Source of the DNA: Bacillota bacterium
GTDB taxonomy: Bacteria > Bacillota > Clostridia > Peptostreptococcales > Anaerovoracaceae
NCBI GenBank assembly: GCA_030526325.1
Contig: JAUNCY010000004.1
Coordinates: 1-32,138, forward strand
Direction: 5' to 3'
DNA: 32,138 bases
Part shown: one piece after another, positions 30,101-32,138 of the stretch
How the letters are laid out: the number at the start of each line of letters is the position of its first letter
How positions within the stretch are numbered: position 1 is the first letter of the stretch
Translations under genes and position numbers: made by a program
The notes under the pieces: model-generated
Told to the model about the DNA's origin: nothing
The model's database searches: none
Seen by the model: only the letters and a program-made list of their open reading frames with translations

Positions 30101-31899
30101 TCTTCGTTTATTTTCTCGTTGAGTTCACTGAGATATTCCCATCTTTCCATCTTGTATTCCAGCTCATTCTCCGTTTCTTCCTTTTCTGAGTAAAGAAGAT
30201 TGAGCTTTTCGTGATCGTTTGAGTTTTCGAGCATCAGTGCTTCTAAACCGGCTATTTTTTCCTCCAGACCGGAAATATCATCTTCTATTGTTTCGAATTC
30301 CTTCTGTTCTTTATATGAAAATCTGAGTTTTTTCTCCTTTTCGGCTCCGCCGGATGAACCGCCTGTTTTAGGGGAACCGGATTTTGCGGGACCGGCTTCT
30401 TTTTCCTCCTGCCTTCTCCTTTTAACAGTTTCAGAATAATCCGTGTATCCGCCGATATAATGCCCGATATACCCGTCCTCTTCAAAAGCAAAGGTTCTTA
30501 CGGCAAGTCTGTCCAGAAAATATCTGTCGTGGGATACTATTATTACTGCGCCCGGGAAATCATCGAGATAATCCTCCAGCACCGTAAGCGTGTCAATATC
30601 AAGGTCGTTCGTGGGCTCGTCCAGTATCAGCACATTGGGAGCTGTCATAAGAATACTCAACAGGTACAGCCGCCTTTTTTCTCCTCCCGAGAGTCTGCCT
30701 ATTTCCACTGAATGCATATATGTCGGGAACAGGAACCGCTCCAGCATCTGTGATGCGGAGAAGGTGCCGTCCTTTGTCTTTATGCTGTCTGAGATGGATT
30801 CCGCAAATTTTATTATCCTTTGCGACGGATCCAGAACCTCGTTTTCCTGGGAGAAATACCCTGTTTTCACGGTTGAACCTGTGTGAACTTCTCCTTCGTC
30901 GGCAGATTCCATACCCATTATTATTTTGAGCAGAGTGCTTTTTCCGCAGCCGTTCGGGCCGATTATTCCTATCCTGTCATTTCTCAGAATATTATAGCTG
31001 AAATCCTTTATCAGAGTCTTTTCCCCGTACGACTTGGTTATGCCTTCGATTTCAATTATCTTTTTTCCCAGCCGGCTGCCCGCAACCGACATTTCAAGTC
31101 TGCTGCTGTCGATTTCAAGGCGGCTGTTTTCAAGCTCACGGAAACGGTCTATCCTTCCCTTTGCCTTGGTAGTTCTTGCTCTGGCGCCCCGTCTTATCCA
31201 GGCCAGTTCTTTCTTATATATAGCAAGTCTTTTTCGCTCGGACGCAAGAAGCATTTCCTCTCTGGCAGCTTTTGTTTCAAGAAAATAATCGTAGTTTCCT
31301 TCGTAGCTGTACAGCTTTCCTTTGTCTATCTCCACTATCTTTCCGGTAACCCTGCAAAGAAAATACCTGTCATGAGTAATCATCAGCACGGCTCCCCTGT
31401 ATCCCGCCAGATAATCCTCAAGCCATTCAATAACGCTGTTGTCCAGATGGTTTGTAGGCTCGTCCATAATCAGAAGATTTGTTTCCCTTGCAAACAGCGC
31501 CGCCATTGCGACTGCCTTTCTCTGTCCTCCCGAGAGATTTCCCATTTTCTCATCGTAGTTATAAATTCCCAGCTTTGTCAGCATACTCTTATATTCGTAT
31601 TCTCCGGCATCGCCGCCCGCCTCCGAAACATACACTGCCGCCTGCTCAAGAACTGTTTTTTCCGGGTCAAAATCAGGGCTTTGAGGCAGATATCCCATCT
31701 TAAGATTTCTTGCATATGTGATGTTTCCGTAATCTGCTTCCTCCACCCCTGCCAGAATTTTAAGCAGGGTGCTTTTTCCCGTTCCGTTGACCCCTATGAG
31801 TCCCACCTTTTCATTTTCGTGAATACTGAAATCTATGTCCTTCAAAAGAGGCTTTTCCGTATAGCTCTTTGTTATTTTTTCCGCGTTCAATAAAACCAT
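30079..31899 (-). CDS. ABC-F family ATPase (Uup-like)
   Basis: 606 residues, two ATP-binding cassettes without membrane segments, the ABC-F layout of ribosome-associated ATPases. First cassette: GVNGTGKSTLLK, LSGGQRKAVAMA, LLIMDEPTNHLD. Second: GPNGCGKSTLLK, LSGGEKRRLYLL, LILDEPTNDLD. The inter-cassette linker is Arg-rich (LAWIRRGARARTTKAKGRIDRF), and the last about 110 residues form a charged coiled coil like the C-terminal domain of Uup. Expected to act on ribosomes or on branched DNA, as for Uup; an antibiotic-protection role cannot be judged from sequence. The Shine-Dalgarno is weak (GGAGAC). Single gene facing the aro operon. Confidence 0.93.
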   Translation of the reverse strand: MVLLNAEKITKSYTEKPLLKDIDFSIHENEKVGLIGVNGTGKSTLLKILAGVEEADYGNITYARNLKMGYLPQSPDFDPEKTVLEQAAVYVSEAGGDAGEYEYKSMLTKLGIYNYDEKMGNLSGGQRKAVAMAALFARETNLLIMDEPTNHLDNSVIEWLEDYLAGYRGAVLMITHDRYFLCRVTGKIVEIDKGKLYSYEGNYDYFLETKAAREEMLLASERKRLAIYKKELAWIRRGARARTTKAKGRIDRFRELENSRLEIDSSRLEMSVAGSRLGKKIIEIEGITKSYGEKTLIKDFSYNILRNDRIGIIGPNGCGKSTLLKIIMGMESADEGEVHTGSTVKTGYFSQENEVLDPSQRIIKFAESISDSIKTKDGTFSASQMLERFLFPTYMHSVEIGRLSGGEKRRLYLLSILMTAPNVLILDEPTNDLDIDTLTVLEDYLDDFPGAVIIVSHDRYFLDRLAVRTFAFEEDGYIGHYIGGYTDYSETVKRRRQEEKEAGPAKSGSPKTGGSSGGAEKEKKLRFSYKEQKEFETIEDDISGLEEKIAGLEALMLENSNDHEKLNLLYSEKEETENELEYKMERWEYLSELNEKINEEKKRSRR

Positions 31900-31950
31900 T
31901 TCTGTCTCCGATGCAATTCTTTTTTCAATATTATGAAATCAGTCCCTTAC

Positions 31951-31979
31951 ATTATCTCCCGAATTTTTCTTTTATGCAA
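31951..31979 (-). promoter_or_regulatory. promoter of the ABC-F gene
   Basis: Minus strand TTGCAT (31974-31979), 17-bp spacer, GATAAT (31951-31956), about 50 bp before the start codon. Confidence 0.65.
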
Positions 31980-31986
31980 CATAAAT

Positions 31987-32014
31987 AACAGACCGCCGGC
32001 AATAAAACCGGCGG
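31987..32014 (-). terminator. terminator after the partial transporter gene
   Basis: CCGCCGG (31993-31999) pairs with CCGGCGG (32008-32014) around an 8-nt loop; on the minus strand TCTGTTATTT follows. It separates the partial gene from the ABC-F promoter. Confidence 0.65.
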
Positions 32015-32054
32015 CCCTGATATTCTGTAAAATTATTATGTTCTTCAACAATTA

Positions 32055-32138
32055 TTATCTGTGTAAGAAGCCTGAAATTCTCTTGTAGAGCAGGAATGTA
32101 ACTATTGAGTTTATTCCGGCTTTCAGGCAGTTGAACGC
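32055..32138 (-). CDS. 3' end of a probable ECF-transporter S component (partial)
   Basis: Only the last 27 codons are inside the window. They end KAGINSIVTFLLYKRISGFLHR, the typical last helix and basic tail (FLLYKRIS) of substrate-binding S components of energy-coupling-factor vitamin transporters. Which vitamin it binds cannot be told from this end. The 5' part lies beyond the window edge. Confidence 0.6.
   Translation of the reverse strand, partial: AFNCLKAGINSIVTFLLYKRISGFLHR

Noticed and set aside
30883..31893. 336-codon plus-strand open frame opposite the ABC-F gene
   Set aside because: The minus strand encodes an intact two-cassette ABC-F ATPase here; the plus frame is Phe/Ser-rich with no motif and no ribosome site.

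Overview
The window reads as chromosomal DNA of an anaerobic, low-to-mid GC Gram-positive bacterium of the Clostridia. The grounds are a multimeric NADH-linked [FeFe] hydrogenase, clostridial cyclic-di-GMP-I riboswitches, surface proteins with copper-amine-oxidase-N-like repeats, strong AGGAGG-type ribosome binding sites with occasional TTG/GTG starts, and TTGACA/TATAAT promoters. I cannot place the genus.

Left part, about 1-9,110, mostly minus strand: a Fic AMP-transferase with a built-in inhibitory helix, a 37-codon CPFC small ORF, then two large secreted surface proteins, one with BspA-type leucine-rich repeats and one with GLUG-like and MBG-like repeats. The two proteins are unrelated over most of their length. 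They share about 181 identical C-terminal residues, the same 3' hairpin, and a nearly identical 247-bp upstream block holding promoter, cyclic-di-GMP-I aptamer and terminator. They look like one regulated surface-display cassette carrying two different ectodomains.

Middle, 9,148-16,087, minus strand: an operon-like run of a DMT transporter, an RNA 2',3'-cyclic phosphodiesterase and RmuC; a UPF0251 (DUF134) regulator-like protein; an acyl-CoA-synthetase-like enzyme overlapping an E2/CAT-fold acyltransferase that lacks the catalytic His; and a TspO/MBR protein.

16,178-20,530: hydrogenase operon (NuoE-like, NuoF-like, catalytic HydA), preceded by three 20-bp direct repeats spaced exactly 40 bp.

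20,655-21,971, plus strand: a SpoT-type HD-domain homologue that has lost its metal ligands, followed by a lipoprotein.

21,978-30,100, plus strand: an aromatic amino acid operon. A leader peptide with nine Tyr/Phe in ten codons and a strong intrinsic terminator form a Phe/Tyr attenuator. Seven genes follow: DAHP synthase, prephenate dehydrogenase, AroB, AroA, AroC, chorismate mutase-prephenate dehydratase, and an AroE-AroK fusion. Together they run from erythrose-4-phosphate plus PEP to the Phe and Tyr precursors, except for 3-dehydroquinate dehydratase, which is not in the window. The operon meets a convergent ABC-F ATPase at a shared terminator. The window ends in the 3' end of a probable ECF-transporter S component.
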